A DNA stretch of 64,000 bases from Pseudomonadota bacterium (GTDB lineage Bacteria > Pseudomonadota > Gammaproteobacteria > Steroidobacterales > Steroidobacteraceae), in NCBI GenBank assembly GCA_003242685.1, contig QGVD01000011.1, positions 1 through 64,000 of the forward strand, read 5' to 3'. The notes under the pieces were generated by a model. It was not told the DNA's origin, did no database searches, and saw nothing but the letters and a program-made list of their open reading frames with translations. The position numbers and the translations under genes are program-made. Each line of letters starts with the position of its first letter. Positions within the stretch are counted from its first letter, which is position 1. Positions 24,654-32,686 of the stretch are shown piece by piece.

Positions 24654-25292
24654 ATGGCCGCCTACGTACAAGACACTTCGTTCCTTTCTCGCCGCGCACT
24701 CGTCTTCGTCTCCATCGTTGCACTGCACGTGTTCGTCGCCTGGGCGCTCTCTTCGGGCCTCGCCCGGCAGGTCATCGAGGTGATCGCGCCGCCGATCGAG
24801 ACGGAGATCGTTGAGGAGATCGAGCAGCGCGAAGAGCCGCCACCTCCGCCGCCGCCCGAGTTCGAGCGTCCGCCGGTCGAGGTGCCTCCTCCGGAGGTGG
24901 CTATCGATATTCCCATCGAGACGCGCACCACCGCGATCACGAACGTGACGGACAAGCCCGTCCAGCGGCCGCCGGAGCCGCCGCCGCCTCCGCCCAAGCC
25001 CGTCCAGCGCGTCGCGCCGAAGCTCGACGTTCGCCGCTCCCCGAGCACCGACGAGTACTATCCGCCGACCTCGCGCCGTATGGGCGAGCAGGGGGTGACG
25101 ACCATCCGCGCGTGCGTCAGCGCGGACGGACGGACCACCTCCGCCGAGGTCGAGAAGTCGTCCGGCTCGTCGCGCCTCGACGAGGCGGCGCTCAAGTGGG
25201 CGCAGCGCGCCCGCTGGACCCCGGGCACCGAGGACGGCAAGGCTGTCCCGATGTGCTCTCAGTTCAACGTACGCTTCCAGCTCGTCGACTGA
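24654..25292 (+). CDS. tonB: TonB energy-transducing protein
   Basis: Spans the periplasm and transmits proton-motive energy to TonB-dependent outer-membrane receptors. The 212-residue protein has one N-terminal membrane anchor (about 14-35), a Pro/Glu-rich spacer with two proline runs (about 58-75 and 102-112) and a C-terminal TonB domain (about 125-212) with the EQGVTTIRACVSADGRTTSAEV strand region and an LDEAALKWAQRARWTP helix-strand. It heads a tonB-exbB-exbD-exbD-TPR cluster. There is no visible ribosome site, so it may be leaderless. Confidence 0.92.
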   Translation: MAAYVQDTSFLSRRALVFVSIVALHVFVAWALSSGLARQVIEVIAPPIETEIVEEIEQREEPPPPPPPEFERPPVEVPPPEVAIDIPIETRTTAITNVTDKPVQRPPEPPPPPPKPVQRVAPKLDVRRSPSTDEYYPPTSRRMGEQGVTTIRACVSADGRTTSAEVEKSSGSSRLDEAALKWAQRARWTPGTEDGKAVPMCSQFNVRFQLVD

Positions 25293-25330
25293 AGCGGAAC
25301 ACCCGGGAACGCATCATTCATTAATTTATT

Positions 25331-25350
25331 GGGGTGAACCACCGCACCCC
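25331..25350. repeat. Hairpin between tonB and exbB
   Basis: GGGGTG, loop AACCACCG, CACCCC gives a 6-bp stem preceded by an AT-rich tract (25317-25330) in the 79-base tonB-exbB gap. It may modulate read-through or mRNA stability between the two genes. Confidence 0.3.
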
Positions 25351-25371
25351 GTGTGATACGACGAGGAAATC

Positions 25372-26130
25372 ATGGAAAACCAAGCCCACGTTGCAGTCGA
25401 GAATCCGTACGGCCTGGCGGCACTCTGGAACCAGGGCGACATCGTCGCCCGTGGCACGCTGATCCTGCTGCTGCTGATGTCCTTCTTCTCCTGGTACATC
25501 ATGCTCACGAAGCTCTGGGATCAGCGTAAGCTTCGTCAGTCCGCGAAGATCGTCGAGAAGCAGTTCTGGTCGGCACCCTCGCTCAAGGAAGGCATCGAGC
25601 GCCTGAAGAAGGGTGACGAGTTCCGCCGCATCGCCGAGGACGGCCTGCGCGCTGCATCCCATCACGACGGGCGTCTTACCGACCGCATCGACCTGCACGA
25701 GTGGATCACCATGTCGCTGCAGCGCTCGGTCGAGGGCGTGACGAACAAGCTGCAGGGCGGTCTCGCGTTCCTCGCGACGGTCGGCTCCACGGCGCCGTTC
25801 GTCGGTCTGTTCGGTACGGTGTGGGGCATTCTGAACGCGCTGATCGCGATCGGCGTCGCCGGACAGGCGAGCATCGACCGCGTGGCGGGCCCCGTCGGTG
25901 AGGCGCTCATCATGACGGCCATCGGTCTCGCGGTCGCGGTGCCCGCGGTGCTGGGCTACAACTGGCTGCTCCGCCGCAACAAGGTGCTCGGCGACGCGGT
26001 GCGCAACTTCGCGGCCGACCTGCATGCGTATCTCGTGAGCGGTGCGCGCGTGCCCACGGGTGACGAGGCTCAGGCGACGGCCGGAGGCGCGCGTCCGGCG
26101 ACGGCACCCGCTGCGGCGGTCCGCAAGTAA
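25372..26130 (+). CDS. exbB: ExbB/TolQ-family proton channel subunit
   Basis: Inner-membrane component that, with ExbD, converts proton flow into TonB movement. The 252-residue protein has a first membrane helix at about 25-47, a cytoplasmic domain, and two further helices (about 135-160 and 178-200) in the MotA/TolQ/ExbB domain, with GSTAPFVGLFGTVWGI as the family signature. The Ala/Pro-rich tail is disordered. GAGGAAATC precedes the ATG. Partnering with two ExbD proteins downstream follows the Xanthomonas arrangement. Confidence 0.93.
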   Translation: MENQAHVAVENPYGLAALWNQGDIVARGTLILLLLMSFFSWYIMLTKLWDQRKLRQSAKIVEKQFWSAPSLKEGIERLKKGDEFRRIAEDGLRAASHHDGRLTDRIDLHEWITMSLQRSVEGVTNKLQGGLAFLATVGSTAPFVGLFGTVWGILNALIAIGVAGQASIDRVAGPVGEALIMTAIGLAVAVPAVLGYNWLLRRNKVLGDAVRNFAADLHAYLVSGARVPTGDEAQATAGGARPATAPAAAVRK

Positions 26131-26169
26131 CAGCAATCACAGCGCTCAGGCACGACGAGGATCAGCGCC

Positions 26170-26610
26170 ATGGCAATGAGTGTGGGACCAGCAGATGGCG
26201 GCGGCGACGACACGCCGATGTCGGACATCAACACGACGCCGCTCGTGGACATCATGCTGGTGCTGCTGATCATCTTCCTGATCACGATCCCGGTGATCAT
26301 CCGTACCGTGCCCGTCGAGCTCCCGAAGGCCGTCAACATCCCGACGCAGACCAAGCCCGAGAACATCACGGTCGCGGTCGACAAGAATGGGAACATCTAC
26401 TGGAACGACCGGCAGATCGATCGGGAAGGGTTGCTCGAGCGGATCAAGCAGGCCGCCGTTCAGCAACCTCAGCCCGAGGTTCACATCCGCGCGGACAAGG
26501 AAGCGCGCTACGAAGCGGTGGGGCGCGTGATCTACACGATCCAGCGCGGGGGCATCGTGAAGGTGGGCTTCATCACGGAGCCCGACCGCGGCATCCGGGG
26601 AACGCGCTGA
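26170..26610 (+). CDS. exbD1: ExbD/TolR-family protein, first copy
   Basis: A 146-residue inner-membrane protein: short cytoplasmic N-terminus, one helix (about 24-44) starting with the conserved NTTPLVDIMLVLLI whose D26 is the proton-carrying residue, and a periplasmic ExbD domain (about 60-140). GAGGATC lies upstream of the ATG. Together with exbB and exbD2 it should form the TonB motor. Confidence 0.92.
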   Translation: MAMSVGPADGGGDDTPMSDINTTPLVDIMLVLLIIFLITIPVIIRTVPVELPKAVNIPTQTKPENITVAVDKNGNIYWNDRQIDREGLLERIKQAAVQQPQPEVHIRADKEARYEAVGRVIYTIQRGGIVKVGFITEPDRGIRGTR

Positions 26611-26635
26611 GCGCGGAGCTTCGAGGAGTCAGCCC

Positions 26636-27067
26636 ATGGCAATGAATGTGAAGGACACGAGCGGCATCGACGCCCCGCCGATGTGCGACATCAACACGAC
26701 GCCGCTCATCGACGTGATGCTCGTGTTGCTCATCATGCTGATCTTCACGCTCCCGATCATGACGCATGCGGTGAAGCTGGACATGCCGCAGGCGACCAAC
26801 GCGCCGCCGCCGTCCGTTCCGCCCGAGGTCATCGATCTGGAGATCGACTTCGACGGGACGGTGGTCTGGAACGGCACGGTGGTGCCGAGCCTTCAGACGC
26901 TCGAGGCGTACTTCCGGACGGAGGCGTCGAAGGATCCTCAGCCGGAGATCCATCTGCGCCCCGACCGTCGCGCGAAGTATGACGCCGTGGCGAAGGTGCT
27001 TGCTGCGGCGCAGCGCAACCACATGCGCAAGATCGGCTTCGTCAACGTCGCAGAGTTCCGCGAGTGA
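26636..27067 (+). CDS. exbD2: ExbD/TolR-family protein, second copy
   Basis: A 143-residue paralogue of the preceding protein with the same plan: D26 in NTTPLIDVMLVLLI and a periplasmic domain. The two differ clearly in the periplasmic part, so this is an old duplication and not a recent repeat. In Xanthomonas campestris the second ExbD is dispensable for iron uptake but needed for other TonB functions, suggesting specialisation here too. Starts 25 bases after exbD1. Confidence 0.9.
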   Translation: MAMNVKDTSGIDAPPMCDINTTPLIDVMLVLLIMLIFTLPIMTHAVKLDMPQATNAPPPSVPPEVIDLEIDFDGTVVWNGTVVPSLQTLEAYFRTEASKDPQPEIHLRPDRRAKYDAVAKVLAAAQRNHMRKIGFVNVAEFRE

Positions 27068-27176
27068 CCGTAAGCTGAGGCTGGACCGCGCCGGTTCAGT
27101 CTGCGTTCAGATGCACGGCGACAGAGTGATCCCGAGCGGACCCGCCCGGCGGCAGGCCGCAGTGGAGATGACAGTG

Positions 27177-28445
27177 ATGCGAGAGAAGTCCATGAAGAAG
27201 ACCGGCACGACGGTGATTGCAGCGCTCATGCTGGGTCTCACGGCCGTCGCGACGACCTTCGTGCCTGGCACGGCGGCCGTCGCCCAGGAGAAGAAGGACG
27301 CTCCGAAGGTCAGCGCCAAGGTGGGTAAGCCGCTGCAGGCGGCGCAGAAAGCGATCAACGAGAAGAAGTGGGACGAGGCCCTCAAGAACCTGCGCGAAGT
27401 GCAGGCGATGACGGGCAAGTCGCCGTATGAAGAGTACGTGATGAACGAGCTGCTCGGCGTCACGCTCGTCCGCACGAAGGACTACAAGGGTGCCGTTGAG
27501 GCTCTCGAGGCGTCGTACCGGTCCGAGTACTTCGACAAGAGCCAGACGACGACGCGCCTCAACGCCCTTGCGCAGATCTATTACCAGCTCAAGAACTACG
27601 ACAAGGCGATCGATTACGGCAACCAGCTCATCAAGAGCGGCGCCGCCGACGACGACATGTATACCCTCGTCGGTCAGGCCTACTACATCAAGGGCGACTA
27701 CAAGGGTTCGCTGCAGCTGTTCGACAACTACGTGAACGGCCAGATCAGGCGGGGGCAGAAGCCGAAGGAGCAGTCCCTGCAGATGATCATGAGCTCCTGC
27801 GTCAAGCTCGAGGACGACGATTGCACGACGCGGGCGCTCGAGCGGCTCGTCGCCTACTACCCGAAGCCCGAGTACTGGCAGAACCTCATCCACACGATGT
27901 TCCAGGCCCGGGACAACAACGATCGCAACCTGCTGCACGTCTATCGTCTTGCGTCCCAGGTCGACGCCCTGCGCCGCCCGGAGGACTACACCGAGATGGC
28001 GCAGCTGGCGATCGAGCAGGGCTCGCCGGGTGAGGCGCAGCGCATCCTTGAGAAAGGCTTCGCGAAGAACGTCTTCGTCGAGCAGCGCGACAAGGACCGC
28101 AACCAGCGTCTGCTGGAGGCCGCCAAGCGTGCCGCTCAGGCCGACCTCGCGACGCTCGACAAGACCGCGGAGGAGGCAGCTGCCTCCAAGACGGGCGACA
28201 AGGACATCGGCGTCGGTCTCGCGTATCTGAGCTATCAGCAGTACGACAAGGCGATCGAGGCCTTCAACCGCGGGCTCGCAAAGGGCGGCGTGCGCAACGA
28301 GGCCGAGGCGCGCCTCCTGCTCGGAATCGCGCAGCTCGAGGCGGGCAAGAAGGAAGATGCAATGAAGACCTTCGAGTCCGTCAAGGGCGATCCGAAGCTC
28401 GAGCGGCTGGCGAGCCTCTGGGGGCTGCACGCACGTCAGGCGTGA
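27177..28445 (+). CDS. Exported TPR protein of the TonB cluster
   Basis: A 422-residue protein with a signal peptide (about 1-38, ending near AVAQEKK) and a series of tetratricopeptide-like helices through residues about 50-300 and 340-415. Lys/Glu-rich composition and the absence of further membrane segments suggest a soluble periplasmic scaffold. I chose ATG 27177 because GGAG lies nine bases upstream; an ATG at 27192 (MKKTGT...) is also plausible. It ends the tonB-exbB-exbD1-exbD2 cluster, and a long hairpin follows. Its partner may be the TonB motor, by context only. Confidence 0.82.
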   Translation: MREKSMKKTGTTVIAALMLGLTAVATTFVPGTAAVAQEKKDAPKVSAKVGKPLQAAQKAINEKKWDEALKNLREVQAMTGKSPYEEYVMNELLGVTLVRTKDYKGAVEALEASYRSEYFDKSQTTTRLNALAQIYYQLKNYDKAIDYGNQLIKSGAADDDMYTLVGQAYYIKGDYKGSLQLFDNYVNGQIRRGQKPKEQSLQMIMSSCVKLEDDDCTTRALERLVAYYPKPEYWQNLIHTMFQARDNNDRNLLHVYRLASQVDALRRPEDYTEMAQLAIEQGSPGEAQRILEKGFAKNVFVEQRDKDRNQRLLEAAKRAAQADLATLDKTAEEAAASKTGDKDIGVGLAYLSYQQYDKAIEAFNRGLAKGGVRNEAEARLLLGIAQLEAGKKEDAMKTFESVKGDPKLERLASLWGLHARQA

Positions 28446-28476
28446 AAGAGAAGCTCCCGGTTCGAAAGAACCTGCG

Positions 28477-28508
28477 GAAGGGCCGGAAGAGCGATCTTCC
28501 GGCCCTTC
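28477..28508. terminator. 14-bp perfect hairpin with a GNRA tetraloop
   Basis: GAAGGGCCGGAAGA (28477-28490), tetraloop GCGA, and TCTTCCGGCCCTTC (28495-28508) pair without mismatch 31 bases after the TPR gene stop. There is no T-run. It probably defines the 3' end of the tonB-cluster mRNA and insulates panD. Confidence 0.65.
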
Positions 28509-28534
28509 ATCGTCATGCAAGGAGGAATACCGGC

Positions 28535-28999
28535 GTGGATGACGAGGCCGGTGACGTGTCGCACATCGAGATGCCGGCAGGCACCATCGAGGTCGTGCGC
28601 GCCAAGCTCCACGACATCCGCGTGACCGGGGCCGATCTCAACTATCACGGCTCCGTCACGCTCGACCCCGAGCACTGCGAGGAGGTCGGAATCCTCCCGC
28701 TCGAGTTCGTGGAAGTCTGGAACAAGGCTTCCGGAGCGCGTCTCTCCACCTACGTCATCTGGGGCGAGCGGGGCTCGCGCTGCTGCATCCTCAACGGCGC
28801 GGCGGCACGCACGTGCCAGGTCGGCGATCCGGTCATCATCGTCGCGCGCCTCACCATCTCACCGTCGGCGCTCGTCCAGCTCCGCCCGCGCGTCGCCGTC
28901 TTCGACGCGGAGAACCGCATCATCGACCGCCTGGAGTATCGCGTCCATGCCGACGACAACGGGGCGCTGCGCTTCGAGACGGTCCGCATGCGCGGCTGA
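28535..28999 (+). CDS. panD: Aspartate 1-decarboxylase (pyruvoyl enzyme)
   Basis: Makes beta-alanine for pantothenate and CoA synthesis. The proenzyme cleaves itself between G39 and S40 in NYHGSVT, producing the pyruvoyl group. Other active-site landmarks are KLHDIRV, LSTYVIWGERGS and the NGAAA loop. With GTG 28535 as start the protein is 154 residues; AAGGAGG is nine bases upstream. An ATG at 28571 would give a length nearer to typical PanD but has no ribosome site. Panthothenate genes panB and panC are not nearby. Confidence 0.9.
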   Translation: MDDEAGDVSHIEMPAGTIEVVRAKLHDIRVTGADLNYHGSVTLDPEHCEEVGILPLEFVEVWNKASGARLSTYVIWGERGSRCCILNGAAARTCQVGDPVIIVARLTISPSALVQLRPRVAVFDAENRIIDRLEYRVHADDNGALRFETVRMRG

Positions 29000-29162
29000 G
29001 TAGGTCCCGTTCAGGGTCGCGGCGATCCTCCGCAGGCGACCGGAAGCCCGTTTGCAGCATAATTGCGGCGGCATGCCGCGCCGTCCGCCGACCGTGTTTC
29101 TTCCGGATCGGCGCCCACGGTGCGGAGGACGAGGAATCCAGACGCTTCCCAGGAGACCTACC

Positions 29163-29645
29163 ATGGCGATCAAAGCAGGCGAGCGCATGCCCGCAGGCAC
29201 GTTCAAGACGATGACCGCGGACGGTCCGAAGAACGTCACGACGGACGAGCTGTTCAAGAACAAGAAAGTGGTGCTGTTCTCGGTGCCGGGGGCCTTCACG
29301 CCGACCTGCGACGCCAAGCATCTGCCCGGCTTCATCCAGCTCGCCGATCAGATCAAGGCCAAGGGCGTCGATACGATCGCCTGCATGGCCGTGAACGACG
29401 TGTTCGTGATGAGCGCCTGGGGCAGGTCGGCAGGTGCCGGCGACAAGGTGCTCATGCTCGCCGACGGCAACGGCGACTACGCGAAGGCGCTCGGACTCGA
29501 GATGGATGCGCGCGGCTTCGGAATGGGCATGCGCAGCCAGCGTTTTGCGATCGTCATCGAGGACGGCGTGGCGAAGCACGTCTTCGTCGAGGAGCCGGGA
29601 CAGTTCAAGGTGTCTTCCGCCGAGCACGTGCTCGCCAATCTCTAG
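29163..29645 (+). CDS. Peroxiredoxin, Prx5 type
   Basis: Reduces hydrogen peroxide and alkyl hydroperoxides in the cytoplasm. The 160-residue protein has the peroxidatic C49 in VPGAFTPTCDAKHLPG, with Thr46 of the PxxxTxxC motif, and the conserved Arg in GMGMRSQRFAIVIEDG. No second (resolving) cysteine occupies the usual Prx5 position; C94 in the segment TIACMAV is the only other one. AGGAGA lies upstream of the ATG. A CATAAT hexamer (29058-29063) followed by the palindrome GCGGCATGCCGC (29068-29079) may mark its promoter. Confidence 0.9.
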   Translation: MAIKAGERMPAGTFKTMTADGPKNVTTDELFKNKKVVLFSVPGAFTPTCDAKHLPGFIQLADQIKAKGVDTIACMAVNDVFVMSAWGRSAGAGDKVLMLADGNGDYAKALGLEMDARGFGMGMRSQRFAIVIEDGVAKHVFVEEPGQFKVSSAEHVLANL

Positions 29646-29656
29646 GCCGACAGCGC

Positions 29657-30733
29657 ATGGCAGCCGAAGCGCTGCACATCCGTTCCGCGGTAGACCGCAA
29701 TCAGCGCATCCTCCTCGCGCGGCGGCCTTCGGGGCTGCCCGCGCCGGAGGATTTCGCGACGGATACGACGGCGATCCCGACGCCGGGCCCCGGGCAGTTC
29801 CTGGCGCGGACGATCTACCTGTCGCTGGATCCGTACTACTGCGATCTCATGCAGGATCCGGCGGGCTCGCTGCTTCCCGGCGACCTGATGCCGGGCGAGA
29901 CGGTTTCGCAGATCCTCGAGTCGCGGCATCCGGACTACCGTCCCGGCGAGTACGTGCTCACGCGCAACGGATGGCAGCAGTACGCGCTGTCGAGCGGGCA
30001 GGGCGTGCGGCGACTCGATCCGGCGGTGGCTCCGATCTCCACCGCGCTCGGAGTGCTCGGGATTCCCGGCCTCGCGGGCTATGCCGGCATCGTCTACATC
30101 GGCACGCCGAGACCCGGCGAGACCGTCGTCGTCTCCGCTGCAACGGGCCCCGTCGGCTGCACCGCAGGACAGGTTGCGCGGCTCGTAGGCGCGCGGCCGG
30201 TCGGTATCGCGGGTACCGACGAGAAGTGCGCTTATGCCGTCGAGGAGCTCGGCTACGCGGACTGCATCAACTACAAGCGCCCGGATTTCGCTGCGGAGCT
30301 GCGGAGGGCCTGCCCGGACGGCATCGACGTCTATTTCGACAACGTCGGTGGCGAGATCCTCGCGACCGTTCTCGCCTGTCTCGCGCCGAAGGCGCGGATC
30401 GTCCTCTGCGGCACGATGGATTCGTATCGGAGCGTTTCACCGCTGCCGGGTCCGACGCTGCGGCCATTGATCAGCGCGCGTGCCACCATGACGGGGCTCG
30501 TGGTGGACGACTACCTCGACCGATTGCCCGTCCTCGTGAGAGTCGTCGGTGCGTGGATCCAGTCGGGTCAGTTCCGCTATCGCGAAGACGTGACGGACGG
30601 GCTCGAGAATGCGCCTGCGGCGTTCTGCCGGCTGATGCGCGGTGAGAACTTCGGCAAGGCGCTGGTGCGCGTGGGTCCCGAGCACCTCGGCACGCCCGCG
30701 ACTGCATCGCGAACGGGGCAGGGCGGCCGCTGA
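29657..30733 (+). CDS. NADP-dependent MDR-family oxidoreductase (LTB4DH/CurA-like)
   Basis: A 358-residue medium-chain reductase lacking the zinc ligands of alcohol dehydrogenases. The N-terminal GroES-like domain contains TIYLSLDPYYCDLM, close to the motif of prostaglandin/leukotriene reductases. The Rossmann motif SAATGPVGCTAGQVARLVG is near 163-181, and DVYFDNVGGEILATVL is characteristic of the CurA/YncB group. It probably reduces the C=C bond of enones; the substrate is unknown. It starts 11 bases after the peroxiredoxin stop, so the two may form a redox-defence pair. Confidence 0.85.
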   Translation: MAAEALHIRSAVDRNQRILLARRPSGLPAPEDFATDTTAIPTPGPGQFLARTIYLSLDPYYCDLMQDPAGSLLPGDLMPGETVSQILESRHPDYRPGEYVLTRNGWQQYALSSGQGVRRLDPAVAPISTALGVLGIPGLAGYAGIVYIGTPRPGETVVVSAATGPVGCTAGQVARLVGARPVGIAGTDEKCAYAVEELGYADCINYKRPDFAAELRRACPDGIDVYFDNVGGEILATVLACLAPKARIVLCGTMDSYRSVSPLPGPTLRPLISARATMTGLVVDDYLDRLPVLVRVVGAWIQSGQFRYREDVTDGLENAPAAFCRLMRGENFGKALVRVGPEHLGTPATASRTGQGGR

Positions 30734-30747
30734 AGGATTTTCAGCGG
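30727..30747. terminator. 8-bp hairpin overlapping two convergent stop codons
   Basis: CCGCTGAA (30727-30734), loop GGATT and TTCAGCGG (30740-30747) pair perfectly. The arms contain the TGA of the MDR gene (30731-30733) and the TGA of etfA (30743-30741 on the minus strand). It likely serves both transcripts. Confidence 0.55.
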
Positions 30748-31694
30748 TTCTCGTCGAGCAGCGCTTCGAGCTCCGGCAGGATCTGGAACAGATCGCCCAC
30801 GAGCCCGTAGTCGGCCACCTCGAAGATCGGCGCGTCCGGGTCCTTGTTGATCGCCACGATCGTGCGCGCGTCCTTGATGCCCGTCAGGTGCTGAATCGCC
30901 CCCGAGATGCCGATGGCGATGTAGAGCTCGGGCGCGATGATCTTGCCCGTCTGCCCCACCTGCAGGTCATTGGGCGCATAGCCCGCATCGACCGCCGCAC
31001 GCGAGGCGCCGACCGCTGCGCCGATCTTGTCGGCGAGCCGGTAGAGCATCTTGAAGTTCTCGGCCGAGCCGAACGCCCGCCCGCCCGAGACCACCCGCCG
31101 CGCGGACTGAAGATCAGGTCGATCGGAAGCTGCCGCCGAGAGTGATACGAAGCGCGTGTGGGTCGGAAGCTCCACGGTCACCGGAACCGACTCGATGGTG
31201 GCGCTGCCGCCTTCCGCTGCGGCATCGAAGGAGGCCGTGCGCACCGTGCCGACCACCGGCCCCGTGCCCTCGACCTCCACGGTGAGGATCGCATTGCCCG
31301 CGTATACCGGGCGGCGGAAGCGCCGCTCGCCCTCGACGGCCATGATGTCGGAGACCTGCGCACAGTCGAGAAGCGCGGCGATGCGCGGCATCAGGTCCTT
31401 GCCGAACGTGGTCGAGGGCCCGAGCAGGTGCGTGTACTGCCCGGCAAGGGCGACGAGCTGCGGTGCGAGCACCGCAGCCCGCGGGTGGGCGTTCTCCGGG
31501 TGCTCGAGCACGAGGACGCGAGAGACCCCTTCGAGATGCGCTGCAGCCTGCGCGAGCTCCCCCGCCGAGGCGGCGCACACCGCGATATCGATCTGCGCGC
31601 CCGGGATCCCGCGGGCGCAGGTGACGCACCGGGCGGTGCTGGGATTGAGCCGGGCACCGTCGTGCTCGGCGACGATCAGGACCTTGCTGCTCAC
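30741..31694 (-). CDS. etfA: Electron transfer flavoprotein alpha subunit
   Basis: Binds FAD and, with EtfB, carries electrons from acyl-CoA dehydrogenases to ETF:quinone oxidoreductase. The 317-residue protein has the ETF N-terminal domain (about 1-185) and the C-terminal FAD domain (about 195-317) with VVSGGRAFGSAENF, AVDAGYAPNDLQVGQTGK and APELYIAIGISGAIQH. It overlaps etfB by four bases. Together with the FadJ-like enzyme at 62536 it points to active fatty-acid oxidation. Confidence 0.96.
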   Translation of the reverse strand: MSSKVLIVAEHDGARLNPSTARCVTCARGIPGAQIDIAVCAASAGELAQAAAHLEGVSRVLVLEHPENAHPRAAVLAPQLVALAGQYTHLLGPSTTFGKDLMPRIAALLDCAQVSDIMAVEGERRFRRPVYAGNAILTVEVEGTGPVVGTVRTASFDAAAEGGSATIESVPVTVELPTHTRFVSLSAAASDRPDLQSARRVVSGGRAFGSAENFKMLYRLADKIGAAVGASRAAVDAGYAPNDLQVGQTGKIIAPELYIAIGISGAIQHLTGIKDARTIVAINKDPDAPIFEVADYGLVGDLFQILPELEALLDENR

Positions 31695-32440
31695 AGGAGC
31701 CCCTTCTGCTTCAGTGCCTCTACAAGCTCACGCGCATCCTTCACCCGCACGCCCTTCTGCCGCTGCGGCGGCGGATCGGTCCGCAGGGTCTTCACCCGCA
31801 CCCGGGGCTCGACCCCCAGGCTCTCGAGCGGGAGCGTCTCGAGGGGCTTCTTCTTCGCCTTCATGATCTCGGGCAGCTTCACGTAGCGCGGCTCGTTGAG
31901 CCTGAGATCCGTGGTGAAGACCGCCGGCAGATCGACCTCGAGCACCTCGAGCCCGGCGTCGACCTCGCGCGTGACCTGCGCGGTGGAATCAGAAAGCTCG
32001 ATCTTCGAGGCGAAGGTGGCCTGCGGGCGGCCCCAGAGTGCCGCGAGCATCTGACCGGTCTGGTTGTTGTCGTCGTCGATCGCCTGCTTGCCGAGGATGA
32101 CCGCGAAGGGCTGCTCGCGCTCGATGAGCTTCAGGAACACGCGGGCTGCGGTGAGCGGCTCGATGAGGGCATCCGACTGCACGTGCAGTGCGCGGTCGGC
32201 ACCCATCGCAAGCGCGGTACGGAGCTGCTGGGCGCAGTCCGCCGGGCCGATCGTGGCTACTACCACCTCTTCGGCCTGCCCGCGCTCGCGGATGCGCAGC
32301 GCCTCCTCGAGCGCGATCTCGTCGAACGGGTTGATGCTCATCTTCACCCCGTCCGTGATCACGCCCGAGCCGTCGGGCTTGACCCGGATGCGCACGTTGA
32401 AATCGACCACGCGTTTGATGCCGACGAGAATGCGCTTCAT
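31691..32440 (-). CDS. etfB: Electron transfer flavoprotein beta subunit
   Basis: A 249-residue AMP-binding partner of EtfA. It opens with MKRILVGIKRVVDFNVRIRV and holds the signature GKQAIDDDNNQTGQMLAALW of EtfB, followed by the DLPAVFTTDLRLNEPRYVKLPEIMKAKKKP recognition-loop region in its C-terminal third. GGAG lies six bases before the ATG. First gene of the etfBA operon. Confidence 0.96.
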   Translation of the reverse strand: MKRILVGIKRVVDFNVRIRVKPDGSGVITDGVKMSINPFDEIALEEALRIRERGQAEEVVVATIGPADCAQQLRTALAMGADRALHVQSDALIEPLTAARVFLKLIEREQPFAVILGKQAIDDDNNQTGQMLAALWGRPQATFASKIELSDSTAQVTREVDAGLEVLEVDLPAVFTTDLRLNEPRYVKLPEIMKAKKKPLETLPLESLGVEPRVRVKTLRTDPPPQRQKGVRVKDARELVEALKQKGLL

Positions 32441-32514
32441 CCTCTGCTCCGTGGACGCGGCATGCCGGTGCTCGCTCGAGAGACGCCGGACCGCGTCGGT
32501 TTGGCGAGGCGCGC

Positions 32515-32520
32515 AGTATA
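32515..32520 (-). promoter_or_regulatory. Candidate -10 element of etfBA
   Basis: TATACT (minus strand, 32520-32515) lies 75 bases before the etfB ATG. No good -35 element is visible 16-18 bases upstream. The divergent opp promoter starts 33 bases away, so the two share one control region. Confidence 0.4.
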
Positions 32521-32552
32521 GCCAGCCGCGTTGCGGGCCGCACGGCGATGCG

Positions 32553-32582
32553 TTGACTTGACGAAAGCGCGCTTCCTAGACT
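32553..32582 (+). promoter_or_regulatory. Sigma-70 promoter of oppBCDF
   Basis: TTGACT (32553-32558) and TAGACT (32577-32582) are 18 bases apart, about 105 bases before the oppB ATG. The remaining part of the 246-base etfB-oppB gap shows no other gene. Confidence 0.55.
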
Positions 32583-32686
32583 TCGGCTCGTTACGTCGCA
32601 CAGGCCGCTTCACCGAGGCATGCACTTCGTCGCCCGCCCGAATGGCGCGTGCCCGCGCAGCGCGGCACTGCGCGGATAATCGCGCG

